From Pelecanus crispus (taxonomy: Eukaryota > Chordata > Aves > Pelecaniformes > Pelecanidae): DNA of 64,000 nt. Positions 53,648 through 64,000 of this stretch are shown piece by piece. The translations under genes were made by a program, and so were the position numbers. A model generated the notes under the pieces. That model saw only the letters and a program-made list of their open reading frames with translations. It was not told the origin of the DNA and did no database searches. Every line of letters starts with the position of its first letter. Position 1 is the first letter of the stretch. Where the stretch lies: the NCBI RefSeq assembly GCF_030463565.1, contig NC_134649.1, forward strand, positions 40,387,044 to 40,451,043, in the 5' to 3' direction.

Positions 53648-53729
53648 TTAATCTTGAGTCTTATTTTAACTGTGGCCATTTTCTGGTGTTAATCTAGAAT
53701 CTTATTTTAACCGTAGCCATTTTCTGGTG
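53648..53729 (+). repeat. 41-bp tandem duplication
   Basis: Two adjacent 41-base copies begin TTAATCT and end CCATTTTCTGGTG (53648-53688, 53689-53729), with a few substitutions between them. Confidence 0.92.
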
Positions 53730-56700
53730 TAGGGAGGCCTCTTAAATTGAATCTGGAAACAGGATTTATATGGACAAGGTGTGGTGGACTGAGCAGCGGT
53801 GCTTTCCAATATTGCTGTTCCTAGTTGTCTACCCAGCCCCGTTGCAGAAATTTATTGCCCCTATAGCAGTATCTAAAAGGGAATACGTATTTTACCTGCT
53901 TCTGCTTTGAGTCCAATCTTCTTGGCATCAACTGCACTTGATGAGACATGGCAACATTTCCTTCCTGCCAGCTGTTTTGGCAAAGGCTTAGAGGGGACGG
54001 TTGCAGCAGTAACACCAGCTGCCACAGCTGGATGCACTGGAGGTTAGTTGTCAAGCCCTTAATCTCAAAATACTGGTTCCGAACCTTTTTGTTTGCAGTT
54101 TCTTATCTTTGCAACATACAGACATTTGACTGTTCCCCTTCAGCCTGTGGGAAAAGAGAGCGACTATCTCAGGGTATAGAACCAGCACAGCAATTAGGAC
54201 GTGTTCCCCTCGCTGCAGAATAGTTCTCCCCCGTGACTGTCCCAAATCAAAAGTTTGTAGAACGGAAAGAAAAGAGGGATGGTTTTCTTCTTTCCTGTTT
54301 CATTTACTTTAGTAATTTTTGTATCATTATTTCTGTGGGGTCTCATGTATAATTCTTTTTTCTCTTGTATTGCTGTGTATCTTTCAGGAAAGAATAGAGA
54401 ACAGTATTTGCAAAAATAAAAGTGTTTTCAGGGGTCGCCTTCCCTTTGTTTTTGAAAATATCTTTTTAATGCTTCAGTATTTGAAGAATTTGTCATCTTC
54501 ACCAACAACTTACGTTGTGAGATAGAGGCAATGTAAAACAATGTTCTTGGCATAGAAAGAGGCCAAGAATTATTCTTCTGAGTCTATGGGATTTTTCTGA
54601 ATTTCTCCACTATTACCATTATTTTTTAAGTTTTATTTTGATTGTTAACACTTTTAAGGTGTTAGCAATTTCATGTAGGTTGCTAGATTTTCAAAATACT
54701 GTCTTGTGAAGTTTTCGTGAAGATTTCCTCTGTTCATGGCCCTTAAAGTTATGAGAACTTTTATATGAAGTTATCTGTTGGGATAGTCCTTTTCCCTTTA
54801 CGTTGAGGTTATTATTCCTTTAAAACATCATCTCTATTGCCATCCTGCTCGGCAGACCACGCAAATGCAGCTAGGTCCCTTGTCATCACTGTGGGGTGTA
54901 GTCAAGGTTTCCTGGTGTCTGCCTGCCACCCCTCCATAAGCATACCTCAGAATAATTTGGTCTGCCATGGATCACTACTACTCTGTAATTTGCTTCCCCT
55001 TTCTAATTTGGCATGTATTTGTTTATGGAATTATACTTATGTATGACTCTTTAACCAATTTCAGATCGATATAAATTAAACTTTCCAGGTTCTGTGATGC
55101 AAATTAAATGTTTTAAGAAAGTCCAAACAAGCCCTTGTCTGACGTCTCCACCTCCGGAGTGTATTGGACTGTAAAGAATGTGGTTGAATCGTCCTGTAGA
55201 AGGTATATTTGGAAGCAAAGTCTTATCTGCCCTTCCTTTATCTCTTACTAAAATTTTCTTCTATTTCTTATTGTAATACTTGAAATCCTTAGTGATTCCA
55301 AAAAGAAAAACACAGGAATTTTTTTTTTTTTGTCTGCAAAACAAAGCGGTTTTGCATAACTTCTTGACTGATGAGCAGCAGCAAAGTTTTGAGGTTATTC
55401 TTTTTGCTTTCCTGAGTAATCTCTGAGCTCTTGGGTGAGTTGCAGAGAATACTTGACTATGCATTTTGTAATTTCTCTGCTTGATGGTTTAATTTCTTTC
55501 AGTTGCTCACTGTCATCGTTTGTAGTCCCTTAGGGTGTAGTTTGCAGAGGAGTTTAACTAAAATTGATGTTTTCTTCATCAGATAAAATGATGGAATCCC
55601 ATGGATGGACATGATGAAAATTGCCTTAAAATAGTGTAAACTTAGTTTAAATAAATTTAATCAAAATATTTTTAGTTTCCAGCTGTTTACCAAATTTCAT
55701 CAAAATCAGTTTAACTTGCTTGTACTACAGTTTTAAACGTGGCTTACATAGCTTTCACTGAACGGCTTTATCACGCTGACTTTAGCTAAGTAGGTGTATT
55801 CATAGATGTGAGGCAGTTTCTACTGCTTCCATAAAGCACTTTAAGAATAATGGGAAGCGTTAATATGATTTCATATCTTTTATGGAACAACTTGACTGAT
55901 GCATGGGCCCATAGATAGCAAAGGCTGTTTGAAATCACCCATGTCCTAAAAGCAGCTGTCTCACCTTTCCCTGGTGCTTGACTCCAGGTCTTGTGCAGCA
56001 TGGTGAGCAGGATCAGGTCTCGCTGGTTTGTTGCTTTTTGACACACTTAACAATTTTTAAATGTTGTTGTTCTAAGAGCTTGTTGGTGCTTTATCATGGT
56101 TCTCCAGATGAGAGCCAGAGAGCAAGATGAACTCTGAACCAAATGTATACATACAAGCATTTCTTTTTGCATATAGTCACTTATGTATAAAACAGGAGAG
56201 TCTTAAGAAAGCTGTAAGATGGAGAAGTCTTTAACCATTGCACTATATCTGCCAATAATTTGGTTATCATGGTATGCGTACGTAGCTAGTAATGAATACT
56301 TGTGTTGCCTGTTGTTTTGATCCTTTCTGTTGTAGACTAGGACTGAGTTCTCCCAGACCCTGTGGGATGGATGGATTGCTGTCTTGCTTTGCCAGTCAGC
56401 TAGCAGATGATAGATGGTACTAATGATAATAGTAAATACGTCAATATTTCATTTTTTTAAAACTGGCACAGTTGTTTCCTTGCTGCTTTGTGAATCCAGC
56501 TTATTTGCAGAGCAGAGCTAAGCATTTGTATTGGTAGATTGAGGCACAATTCAAGTTTAGGAATCTGTATGTTTCAAAGTAAGTTGGAGCTAAATGACTT
56601 AAGGATTTGTCTGCTCTGCCCCTGCCTCTGTGTAGATGTCCTTATGGAACAGTGCGTCTGAAATTCTGGGAATTTGATGCATTTTTGAGCTAGTCTTTTA

Positions 56701-58245
56701 AAATGCAAAAACTCTTGATCTGATTCTGTTTGCAGTAAAGGTGCTTGCCCTTCTGTGAGGATCTGCCCTTGACACAAGGTTTATGGGTGTGCTGGAAAGA
56801 ATGGGCAGTGCTGGATTGGGCTCCGGTGGACTGTGCTTGTATTTGGCTGGCACCAGCTGATGAGACGGGACGTTTTCAGTATGGTAATCGAAGCGCTTCA
56901 TGTTGATGTTTAATGCCCCATAGATTTTGGCTATTCTGAAATTTCCAGGGGAAAAGACTAATGAATAGGGTCCGTAAGCCTGCTAACGTTTTTTTATGTT
57001 GCTCCACTTGCAGAGAGGTTTGCTACTGATACAGATGACAGCAGAAGCATGAACTGGTCTGAATTTGCTGGCTCTGTCTCAGATGAGGTTGATGGGGAAG
57101 ATGCCAAGGAAGGCTGCGTGGCAGAGCTGCTATTTCCAGTTTGCCACCAGCTCTTGCCTATGGCAGTGTGAGACGGCAGGAGAAAAACATGCTTTGAATT
57201 TTGACTGGTATTGGCTTGGGAGCATAAAGATGTGCAGTTCATTATATATGGAGCTCATCCTATATAGGTGACCTGCAGGCCTGTTGCCAAGCACAAAGAG
57301 GAGGATGGCAGTTATCATTTGGATGCTAGCAGTCCGGGGTTGTCAGAAGTCTTGGGTCTGCATCCAGTTTTGGGAATTCAATAACTAGAGCTGTTGGGAG
57401 GTGTGGGGAGTGGTACAGGGAGCACTTGTTTGTCCTTTGCTATCTGAGAACAAGAGATACGTGAGAAGTGGCCTTCATCAGTGCAGGCAGAAGGGATTTC
57501 CCCATCTTCCCTGCCCTGGCACACGTGTTGAAGTTGTATATTATAATCAGAAAAGGCTTTTCTCAGTTTGTCCGTGATGCGTTTTGTACCAGCGTTACCT
57601 TATCATTCTCAGCAATGCGCGAGACACTGGATGCACAATGCTAAAATATGTCAAGTCCTGTGTAGACACAGGCTCACAGACCTGCACTGACACTGCAGAG
57701 GAATGGTCTGAATCTCTCTGTCCTCTTCTTGCTTGGTAACTGCTTTCCCTTTGAGCCTGTGACTGTGGGAGGGTGCAAGGGGAGCATTCTCTCTCCCACC
57801 TCCTGAGATTATATAGCATCACCTGAGCAGCACCAAATGGTGATGGAGTCTGGGCATCTGAATTTAGGTAACACATGCAGTCTGTGAGGCTGTGCTCACA
57901 GTTTTTGTCCGGGGGTGAATTTTTCACGGCTCTCACAAATATTTTGTAGAGTCTGTCACCAGGTGTTGCACAGCATGGGTGCCCGGAGGTGTCTGTGAGA
58001 CCAGGGCACTAGTGAAAATGGGAACAACCACATCTTGAAGGGGGAAGCTCTAGCGAGCTCTTTTGACTGACCATGCTTGATTGTCCCTGTTAATACTGAC
58101 TTTTTACACCACAAGTAATGAAAAGAGTTTCCAGCAGTAAATTTTCTGCATCTGCTTTATTTGTAACATGGACAGCAGTGGTTGTGGAAGTGAGCCAATG
58201 CAGCGCTGCGGCTGTTGCATCCTAAACAGAGTTTCAGAAATTAAA

Positions 58246-58287
58246 TTCACTGTTATGTGTTGCCTATTCACTATTAGGTGTTGCCTA
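58246..58287 (+). repeat. 21-bp tandem duplication
   Basis: Two adjacent copies of TTCACT(G/A)TTA(T/G)GTGTTGCCTA differ at two positions. Confidence 0.92.
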
Positions 58288-59773
58288 ACCTTTGCTTGGC
58301 CAGCTTAGATTTATTACAGTCCTTTCCATCAATACAGGATGTTACCTGAAATACTTGAATAGCATATGTTTACATTTTAGCTAAGGCAACCACTTAAGGT
58401 TTTGGTCTGAAGGTGGTTGAGTCCCTTGGTGTGTGACCTGTGCCGAGTGAGAATCGGGGATACCAACGCTGGGGTGGCTGTGCAGGTGGATGCTCATCTG
58501 GGCTGTTTTGATGATGTTGGGGAAGACCAGGTGTCTTTATACTGGTATGACTGGTTAAGGAGGAAGGAGTGTAGATGCCAAATGTGGGGAAAAAAAATAT
58601 ACCTTTAAATCCTGCATTTTCAAAACCAGCTAAGTATTATTTACCTGTTAGGCCATCAAAATTCCTGTTTCCATTTGATTTCAAGAAGAATTGTATCACA
58701 AGGAAGATAGGTTTGTGCTGTAGTCTGAAGCTCACCAGATTTTCGTTAAGACTTTGAATTTTAGGAAAACTTCTTCCAGTGGCACTGGAGAGAACTTGGT
58801 GCAACTTTTTTCTCTGATACAGCTGTATATTTCTGGGGGGAGAGGTAAGAAGGAGCTTGGGGATTGTATATACAGGAAATTAGCCACTTAGATGGGTGAA
58901 TGTTCTGATCTCAACCCCAGTATCTTCTGTCCAGGCTAATGTTTTGGGTGTTACCAGGCCAAGTTTCATGAAGACCAGACTGCAATCTAGCCCCAAGGTG
59001 GTGTGGTCTTGGACAGCACTTGAGATTGGCCTCAGCAATTAATTTTGAATGTTATATTGTCAGAGTTGAAAGTACACATAAAAGAGCAGCAACAAACAGC
59101 AAAATCTGAGCGCGGGTGATGGTTGGGCAAGTACTGCTGGGTCAACACAAAAGCAACTGAACTGGAATTCGCCTCGTCTAACCTTTCTGTTTGGTATTTC
59201 ACGTTTCTCCAGTCATCTGTTTCCCAAAAGGGGGAGTTCCTGTTGCACTGAAACAGTCTGGTGTTTGTACCATGTTGATGGAAAGAGGGTTTCCTATGAG
59301 AAGTGGCTGAAAACTTGTCCCAGTTACCCCAGGACTGATCCTGTGACTCTTGAGTCCAGAAGCCACACCTGAAATCCTCCGGTTCTGCCGAGTCACAAGC
59401 AGGCAGGAGGCTGGAATTTGTCCTGATGAAGTCTCAGGCTGCTGCCAGCTGGGTACGGTCATGGCAAAGGCAAGAGATCAATGCAGGGGGGAGGGGGAAT
59501 CTGAGCAAGTATTTAAAAATATTATGGGGGAGAAAAAAAGGTTTCTATGTCCCTTAAGAGGAGGAAGGGAGCTTCAGACACTGAGAAACCTGTCCCGTTT
59601 CTTTTAACCTTTTGCCAGAGTTTTATGTGACTGGGTTGAAGCAGGGATTGATGTCTGTAGCTTTTAGCTGTATTTTAGCAGCAGTTTGTCTCATCTGGTG
59701 TCAATGTCACAAGCATGAGAAAGGATAAAGGATACGCTTCCTAAAGGTCCTTTTATTTTTCTTTTCATTTTTC

Positions 59774-59793
59774 AAAAAAAAAAAAAAAAAAAA
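59774..59793 (+). repeat. A20 homopolymer
   Basis: An uninterrupted run of 20 A in SETD5 intron 1. Confidence 0.95.
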
Positions 59794-60629
59794 CCAAACC
59801 ACTCAGGGTCTTGGGTTTGAGCTGCTTGTGAGCAGAGTCCTGCCTGTTTTCTTTTTCATCTCCCACCTCCCTGTGAGACCATTGCTTTGGGGCATAACAG
59901 GGAATTGCCACAGACCACTTAAAAATCTTTACGTGCTACTTCTGTAATTTGCTGTATGCCTGTCATACTTGCAGAAAGATTTCTCTCAGGGATGTATCAG
60001 TAGAAGTAAAACATTTCCCTGTGCTAAAAGAAGTGGCCTGCCTTTTAAGACAGGAAAAAGGCAATAGTGTGTGGCATTTAAGCTTTTTGACTCTCTCACT
60101 CTTCCTTCATTTAGCCTTGTAGTGAGTGTGTGGTTTTGTGTTTCTGGGCTTTTTATGTATTAAACAATGGCTGGACTATGGTGTCCAAAGGCAGTTCCCT
60201 GTGAGAAATTCGCTACCCACAGGAAAACTTGGCTCACTGCCTCTCTGCAGCCCAGGAGGGTTTGCTGGCAGAGCCCCCGAGATGCCGGGGAGCATGTGAC
60301 GGCCGGCTGCGAGTGCAGGCTGGCTCATCCGCGCTGCCGGAGCCGGGGGAAAGACTGCGGAAAGTTATTCAAGGCTGTCCTTAAAGTTTAACGTGCAGAG
60401 AGGATGGCTAAATCATCACCGTTTGTCTTTGGGTTTGGAGCTACCTTTGCTATGTGCTGAAACGCAGCCTTGCTCTGTATCGAGGGGGTTTTCTTTAGAG
60501 CTGCGTGGAATAATAGCTCCTTTATGAACGTCTGTGTTATTGAGGTTATTTACATAACGAGGAGCTGATCCCATTTTACCTCCATCTGCCATCCGACCCT
60601 TGGAAGTTTGCGTTTATCGGCGATTTTGC

Positions 60630-61060
60630 TCGCTGCCTTAGCGAAACGCTGCGGTCAGCAGGGAAGGTGGAGCCCAGGCACGGGCTTCCCTGCCGTCCCC
60701 AGCATGGCCGGCGGCTGCGCCCCGTGATGCCGCCGTGACTCACCCCGGCTCCCCGCGCCGAGCCAATGGCCCCGCCGTGTTTCTCATCGGAGCGGCCTAT
60801 GCGCGAGCGCCCAGACGTCTGACGTGGCTCTGCTGCGGGGAGGTGTCAGCTGGGATTTCGGAAAGTCGGGCCCCGCTGCGTCAGGGCTCGCCAGACTGAG
60901 TAATCGGTGCAGCATCCAGGACGGGCCTTGCTTGTCGAGGGCAGGCCGTCGGTGGCACGGGGATAGCCGCTCTGCCGGTCGTGCTCGCCCGTGCCGTGCG
61001 CCCAGTGAATGCAAAAACAAGCTGATCTCGAGCGAGAGGTCTCAGCTCAGTCCACCTCGG
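60630..61060 (+). promoter_or_regulatory. SETD5: Candidate internal promoter of SETD5
   Basis: A GC-rich, CpG-rich island stands out from flanking AT-rich intron. It contains a perfect AP-1 site TGACTCA (60736-60742), a CCAAT box (60763-60767) and a CRE-like TGACGTGG (60820-60827), all within 100 bases and about 700 bases before the start-codon exon. Promoter function is inferred from composition and motifs only. Confidence 0.45.
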
Positions 61061-61499
61061 CTCTGTCTCATTGTCCTCCCAGATGGGGCTTTGCCTGCAA
61101 CTTGTTTGGGGAAGGAGCTAGGAAATGCTGATGAAGGGCTGTTGGTGATAGGTGACAGCTGCTGCTTATATGCAGACGGAGCTAATAGATTGCTTATCTG
61201 ATAATTAGTCCTAAGTTTAGTTGGGGGAGGGGGGAACTGTCATTATCGGCTTTATGGCAGAGCAGCTCATTGCATGTCAATCCAAGACTGTAAAACAAAC
61301 AAACAAAAAAAACCCCTCCAAACTACTACAATCTACCTCTTCCCTGGCCCCACATATGAAAGTGAAGTAAAAATGATGCAGCATGTCACTGACGGAAATC
61401 TATTTCTGCTCTTCTTTTACTGTGAAAGCCTTCTTTAGGGATATACAGGGAGACCTCATCCTGTAACGGAGATGCAATGCTTTCTTTCTACCCTGCTAG

Positions 61500-61674
61500 G
61501 TTTCCCCATGTCCGTGACGTGTTGGCCGAGGCTCTGCGGCTCCTCTCCGCCCTCGGAGCGGCCAGTCGCTGCCCTCTGGACTCCGTGATCCCCGACGGGC
61601 GTCATGAGCATTGCAATCCCTCTGGGAGTCACCACACCAGATACGTCCTACTCCGACATGGCTGCAGGATCGGA
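61500..61674 (+). CDS. SETD5: SETD5 start-codon exon (coding part 61604-61674)
   Basis: SETD5 is a large SET-domain protein tied to histone-modifying and HDAC/PAF complexes, required for normal development. Here only its first 24 codons are present. The exon starts after TTCTTTCTACCCTGCTAG and ends GA|GTGAGT. From ATG at 61604 it reads MSIAIPLGVTTPDTSYSDMA AGS, nearly identical to the recalled human start of SETD5. The related KMT2E starts similarly but has [20 protein letters not shown], which fits less well. The first 104 bases are 5'UTR with an upstream ORF. The remaining exons, including the SET domain, lie beyond 64,000. Confidence 0.9.
61508..61588 (+). other. SETD5: Upstream ORF in SETD5 5'UTR
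   Basis: ATG at 61508 opens a 26-codon frame (begins MSVTCWPRLC) ending TGA at 61586-61588, 15 bases before the SETD5 ATG. The ATG context CCCCATGT is weak. It could lower translation of the main frame. Confidence 0.6.
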
Positions 61675-64000
61675 GTGAGTGTTACCCCATGGAGAAGGAG
61701 GAGGGGAGGGTGTCAGAGGGCTGCCCTGGAGTGGGGCTGCAGGATCGGTGCCGGTGCTTTCTCCACTCGGGAGGAAGGGGGTGCTGGTCCACTGGCTGTG
61801 TGAGAGATGAATGCAGAGACAGACTCTGAGTGTTTAACAAATATACTGTTTTGAAAATTGGTAAGTTTGACACAGGAGACGGGGAAAAGGAGAATTCCAA
61901 CAGTATGAGGCACTCGACCATGGGTTTTACATCAGCTTGGCTAGTAAGTCTATACTCAAGTGCAGGCAGTTGAGCATTTGCTGTACCCATGCTTGACATT
62001 GGCAAGGTACAAGCCAGCTCCTTTTCCAAAAGCTGTGTTATATGAGGGATCAGTGTGCTGAGCCTCCCTCTCAGTAGAGCCTACTAGCTCAGGCTCACTA
62101 CCAATCTTACATGACTGATTTCTGGACCCCTTTGGAGCTTGGGCAGAGATGTGAGACAGCATCAGCCTGTGTAGACACCTTTATTTTGTTTCTGCCCCTG
62201 AGCAGGTTCCAAGAAGCACACCTCAGTGAGCAATCCTTCAGGGTCCCCACCACAGGACCCTGCACAGGGCTCTCACTGCAGTCCTCTCTGAGGCCTGTTG
62301 GAGGGGAGTTACCATTTCTTTTAAAAGACACTGCTGCAGGAGTCAGGAACATTTCAAATCCAGAAAATAATTGCATTGTGATCTTTTCTTAAAACCCTTG
62401 TTAGAATGATGTCAGCTTGGATGAGTACTATGTTTTTGTCGGGGGCGAGAGGGAGGGTTCAAGTTATTTCTGTGTGCTTCTACCTCCTGCTTTCCTGCAT
62501 CCTGCTTTGAAATACGGACTGTGGCATCTCTTTACACAAATTTACAAAGGGCATTTTGGACATAGATTTCCCCCATGTATTATTTAAAGGTACCTACTGT
62601 GCAAATATCTGCGTGTCAGGTTGATCAGTGTAGAACAGATACTGCTCCAGACTATATTAATTTTGAGCTGTAAGAGCAGTGGACTAGGGTATGAATCATT
62701 GTTTTTCTCTTCCATCTTGCCCTGATTTGACTATGCACAGAGTTTGACTACACAGTCGCACTCTCTGCAAGACTGCTAATGCTCTTTTTTGTCTGTCTTG
62801 GCACTGGCCCTATTCTAGGCATTCTTCTTCGTGATGCTTCATTCCATCCTAAAGTCCATATTTTTACATGTTGTTTTTAAATGGGGACTCAGAATCTAGT
62901 AAGTCACTCATCTGCAGTGGGTATATGATCCTTCACTTTTCAAGATTTAACATTCAGTATTGCTTGTCACCATGCTTCTCCCACACCAGCACTTTAAAGA
63001 CTCAACATGCAGGAATTCTAAACTGTTTATGACAGGATAAAGAGTGCTAAATAGTTTACTCATGTACTAGGCACTTTGCTTTCAGAGCTGAGCATGGTAG
63101 AGAGGAGAGCCCGATATATCTACACATGTCCCTTGTAAAATTTAAATATCAAAAAGGCTGTAGACCTTCTGCAAAGCATTTTCTTTTCCCCTGGTTGTAA
63201 GAAATTTGTAGGTCCAACTTGAGGCTAGGCTGGAGTGCTTTGAAAGAAGGCTTTTGAAGATTTCTGAAGTGGTTTCTCTGTCTGTTTCCTAAAAATTGGA
63301 AATGCCAGGACTTTATTCTCCAGGCTTTGCCTTGATGCACTGTTACTTACTGCTGAAGTGTCCTTTGTGAGTCTGTTCAAAGTTAAGGCTATCCTCCACT
63401 TCTCCTTTGAAACTCTGCTAGTTCGATGCATGAAGTCTGGGGTACCTGAGCTTCTTGCCTCTTATAAGGGATTGATTTCAAAGATGTGCATCACGAAGGC
63501 AGTGGAAAGGTAGAAAGAAAACTAGCTGGCACTCTTTTCAGGCTGAGCTTTAGCATCTTCCCCTGGCCTCTCATACAGAGGGGAGGTGAAAATGCAGAAA
63601 GGTGTTGGTGTTCATCTGAGGGTGACATGGAGCCTGCAGAGCAGTTTTGCTGTGTTAGTTTGACTGCATATTGGAAGTTGTTGAAGCTCCTTGGCGGGCT
63701 GCTGCTGAGGAAGCGTGGGCCCCGGCGTTGTTGCCCCTGGACACCATTGCACCAGCAGTCTTGAAGTTTTATTGCTAATGCTTGCGGCAGCATTGCTGGT
63801 ATTCCAGGCTGACTGTAGCTAGGAATGTGGGTGACTTGCACAGAAGATGGATCTGCTGTTCAGGCTCTTTTCCTTCTAATGTTGTTTCTGAAAATACGAT
63901 TAAACCTGAATGGATTTCACTCTGCACCAATCTGGAAGTCCTAAAGGACTGTTGCAAAGATCCAGCAAGGCTGGATTATGTGGCAAGCTCTACACGGTGT
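61675..64000 (+). other. SETD5: SETD5 intron 2 (5' part)
   Basis: No recognisable coding exon or repeat to the end of the window. A 14-base copy of the exon end (GGCTGCAGGATCGG) recurs about 75 bases into the intron. Confidence 0.6.

Larger units (their letters stand above)
34992..61499 (+). other. SETD5: SETD5 intron 1 (about 26.5 kb)
   Basis: Outside the CpG island this is ordinary AT-balanced intron. It holds CR1 remnants (47.9-49.0 kb), homopolymers at 37.4, 39.0 and 59.8 kb, three short tandem duplications, exon-like segments at 41.3, 49.5 and 57.0 kb, and a GC-rich promoter-like segment near 60.7 kb. I found no other gene with recognisable homology in it. Confidence 0.6.

Noticed and set aside
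61604-61674. Identity as KMT2E instead of SETD5
   Set aside because: KMT2E starts similarly, but the residues AIPLGVTT and DTSYSDM fit SETD5 better.
1-64000. tRNA, rRNA, CRISPR arrays, endogenous retrovirus genes or bacterial-type systems
   Set aside because: None seen by eye on either strand; the window is ordinary vertebrate genic DNA.

Overview
The window is nuclear DNA of a vertebrate, most probably a bird or another sauropsid. Its genes are split into short exons with GT-AG junctions. The protein fragments are close to human plexin-B1 and SETD5. The interspersed repeats I recognise are CR1-type LINEs, and the 3' half of the plexin gene is packed into about 14.6 kb. Bacterial features (operons, ribosome binding sites, CRISPR) are not expected and none were seen. 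All three genes lie on the + strand, head to tail.

Region 1 (1-18,660) holds the 3' part of PLXNB1. Nineteen coding exons with mutually consistent phases run from the last extracellular IPT repeats through the membrane helix, the split RasGAP-like domain, the Rho-GTPase-binding insert and the C-terminal VTDL PDZ ligand. About 4 kb of 3'UTR follows, with two AATAAA signals. The 5' part of the gene lies outside the window.

Region 2 (about 20,090-33,028) holds a complete, divergent SR-protein kinase (SRPK family). I reconstruct 13 exons and about 461 codons. Eleven carry or lead into the kinase domain and are secure; the first two are tentative. The catalytic residues are all present, but the large spacer that normally splits SRPK kinase domains is reduced to roughly 45 residues. 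One intron has AT-AC ends and matches the U12 (minor spliceosome) consensus. A perfect MEF2/TATA-like element lies near the 5' end. In mammals PLXNB3 and SRPK3 are neighbours in the same order and orientation, so this PLXNB1-SRPK pair looks like the duplicate (ohnologous) arrangement.

Region 3 (about 32,930-36,060) is a strong CpG island starting at the last kinase exon. It carries CCAAT boxes, YY1-like motifs and a likely non-coding first exon of SETD5. Region 4 (34,992-61,499) is a roughly 26.5 kb first intron of SETD5 with CR1 remnants, small tandem duplications and a few unexplained exon-like segments. A second GC-rich, promoter-like segment lies near 60.7 kb, just before the start-codon exon (61,500-61,674). 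The rest is SETD5 intron 2.

The genes have separate roles: semaphorin reception and GTPase control (PLXNB1), SR-protein phosphorylation (the kinase) and chromatin-linked transcription control (SETD5). The most distinctive item is the short-spacer SRPK with its AT-AC intron and its link to a plexin-B gene. Gene identities rest on my recall of family sequences; no search or alignment program was run.
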